A DNA stretch of 64,000 nt, from positions 1 through 64,000 of the forward strand of contig NZ_JAKGGD010000006.1 of the NCBI RefSeq assembly GCF_021556615.1, written 5' to 3'. Shown one piece after another: positions 62,684 through 64,000 of the stretch. This stretch comes from Paracoccus salsus. GTDB lineage: Bacteria; Pseudomonadota; Alphaproteobacteria; Rhodobacterales; Rhodobacteraceae. The position numbers were made by a program, and so were the translations under genes. Numbering within the stretch: position 1 is the first letter of the stretch; every line of letters begins with the position of its first letter. The notes below the pieces were generated by a model. It had not been told where the DNA came from. It searched no databases and was given only the letters and a program-made list of their open reading frames with translations.

Positions 62684-64000
62684 TCAGTTGTCGCCACCCA
62701 GCCCCGGCGGTGGCCCCTCAAGCCCAAGCCCGCCATCCGTGGCCGGTGCGGGCACTGGGTCCAAGGACGGCGCGTCCTGCGGCGTTTCGCTGCCGGTATC
62801 TGCCTGTGGGGGCGCGCCGAAATCCGGCGTGCCGAGGCCGCCAAGTCCGCCCCCCAGTCCACCGCCAGGTCCGGGGGTGGCGCCGTCGTCGCCGGATGCG
62901 CCGGCGGGCGGCTGCCCGAAGGGCGACCCGCCCCCCAGACCGCCCAGCCCGCCAAAGCCACCCGATCCCACGCCGCCCGACGGGATCTCGATGCGGATGC
63001 CCGATGTGTCGATCACCGGACCCTTGTAGTGCATCACCAGTTGCGGGAAGGCGATCACCACGGCGATCATGACGATCTGCAACCCGACGAACGGCACGGC
63101 CCCCCGATAGATGTCGCCGGTGCTGACCGCGGGCATGTCCTGCCCCGTGACCGCGTCGGCATAGGGTTTTCGTGGTGCCACCGATCGCAGGTAGAACAAC
63201 GCGAAGCCGACGGGCGGGGTCAGGAAGGATGTCTGCATGGTGACCGCAAGGATGATCCCGAACCAAACGAGGTCGATGTCCAGCGCGGTGGCGGCCGGGA
63301 TCAGCAGCGGCACGATGACGAAGGCCAGTTCGAAGAAATCGAGGAAGAAGGCGAGGAAGAAGATGATCGCGCAGACCGCGATCAGGAACCCGTATTCCCC
63401 CCCGGGCAGTGCGGTCAGCAGGTCGCGCACCCAGATATGCCCGTTCACCGAATAATAGGTCAGCGAGAACACCGTCGCGCCGATCAGGATGAACATCACG
63501 AAGGATGACAGCCGCGCCGTCGACAGCAGCGCCTGGTTGATGACGGTGAAGGTCAGGCGCCGCTTCAACGCCGTCAGGATCAGCGCGCCGACCGCACCCA
63601 TCGCACCGCCCTCGGTCGGCGTGGCGATGCCGAGGAAGATGGTACCCAGCACAAGGAACACCAGGGCCAGCGGCGGGATCATGACGATGATGACCTGACG
63701 GGCCATCGGCGACAGCAGCCCGAGGCCAAGGCCACGATCAACCAGCGCGAACACCAGCATGATCGCCACCGCCAGCGCGGCGGCCCAGATCTTGCTGTCG
63801 TCGCCCAGGGTTTCGCCCAGATACCGCTCGCCCGCCCAATAGAGGACGATGGAAGCCACGATCGCCAGGATCAGCGACCAGCCCCCGGACCCCAGGCTGC
63901 GGGCCTCGATCGGCAGGGCCGGCATCGTCTTGGGGCGCAGGATCGACATGACCAGCACATAGCCCATGTAGACGCCGGTCAGCGCCAGCGCGGGCACCAG
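62684..64000 (-). CDS. TRAP transporter large permease (DctM), 5' end beyond the window, with Gly/Pro-rich tail
   Basis: The visible 437 or more codons contain DctM-type membrane helices with LGIATPTEGGAMGAVGALIL, FFLDFFELAFVIVPLLIPAA and MQTSFLTPPVGFALFYLRSVAP. After the last helix (about residue 320 of the visible part), there is a low-complexity tail of about 100 residues rich in Gly, Pro and Ala, which is not usual for DctM. The frame is open at the window edge, so the start lies past 64000. It is expected to follow a DctQ gene and to work with the binding protein at 61387. Confidence 0.88.
   Translation of the reverse strand: MVPALALTGVYMGYVLVMSILRPKTMPALPIEARSLGSGGWSLILAIVASIVLYWAGERYLGETLGDDSKIWAAALAVAIMLVFALVDRGLGLGLLSPMARQVIIVMIPPLALVFLVLGTIFLGIATPTEGGAMGAVGALILTALKRRLTFTVINQALLSTARLSSFVMFILIGATVFSLTYYSVNGHIWVRDLLTALPGGEYGFLIAVCAIIFFLAFFLDFFELAFVIVPLLIPAATALDIDLVWFGIILAVTMQTSFLTPPVGFALFYLRSVAPRKPYADAVTGQDMPAVSTGDIYRGAVPFVGLQIVMIAVVIAFPQLVMHYKGPVIDTSGIRIEIPSGGVGSGGFGGLGGLGGGSPFGQPPAGASGDDGATPGPGGGLGGGLGGLGTPDFGAPPQADTGSETPQDAPSLDPVPAPATDGGLGLEGPPPGLGGDN

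Overview
The window looks like chromosomal DNA of a high-GC alphaproteobacterium of the Rhodobacteraceae/Paracoccaceae, most like Paracoccus. The evidence is the adjacent sciP-ctrA pair with CtrA half-sites (TTAA-N7-TTAA) and GANTC sites, an SOS box of the alphaproteobacterial type (GTTC-N7-GTTC), a tRNA-His without an encoded G-1 and with A73, several TRAP transporters, and the gene set TrmFO, GluQRS, MmcB and SufE. Almost all of it is core genome; only the first 1.5 kb looks accessory.

Layout. 1-1500: a probable insertion-sequence end abuts an unrecognised coiled-coil membrane protein beyond the 3' end of a tRNA-Ser gene. 1.6-5 kb: a lipoprotein, sufE, mnmA, and sciP-ctrA. 5.2-9.8 kb: ligA-recG, then a 31-codon membrane micropeptide gene preceded by a perfect SOS box, the most interesting item in the window. 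9.8-16.5 kb: a SufU/NifU-like scaffold, hisI, gluQ-trmFO, rplY, a membrane acyltransferase, an FMN 2-hydroxyacid dehydrogenase and a TetR regulator. 17-21.6 kb: dnaG, rpoD (with seven GANTC sites packed upstream) and a BLUF blue-light sensor. 21.7-33.3 kb: rmuC-yjbQ, nrdR-ribD, a nested divergent capsule cluster (kpsS, OPX, kpsC), then ribE-ribB-ribH-nusB. 33.4-37.6 kb: a DUF481 outer membrane protein, mmcB, DUF6324, tRNA-His, two small envelope proteins and a pseudo-receiver. 37.6-41.1 kb: a TAXI-type TRAP transporter with a DUF1850 partner. 41.2-47.3 kb: grxD-bolA, a metallo-beta-lactamase-fold protein, a redoxin-phosphatase-sulfurtransferase group, an ArsC-like protein, a 24-residue lipoprotein and DUF3422. 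47.3-51.3 kb: pntAB and an Ala-rich membrane protein. 51.4-64 kb: pepN, a PlsC-like acyltransferase, obgE-proB-selT/W/H-like, selO, an EEP nuclease, eno, and a TakP-like TRAP binding protein convergent with a DctM permease that runs off the end.

How it fits together. The window joins cell-cycle control (CtrA, SciP, probable CcrM sites), replication and repair (LigA, RecG, DnaG, RmuC, MmcB), flavin synthesis, iron-sulfur and thiol-redox functions, tRNA modification, and organic-acid uptake by TRAP systems. Several small elements are easily missed: two micro-ORFs, orphan CtrA-type palindromes, a DnaA box before nrdR, and a strong minus-strand terminator with no intact gene to serve.

All calls were made by reading the sequence; no database search was run.
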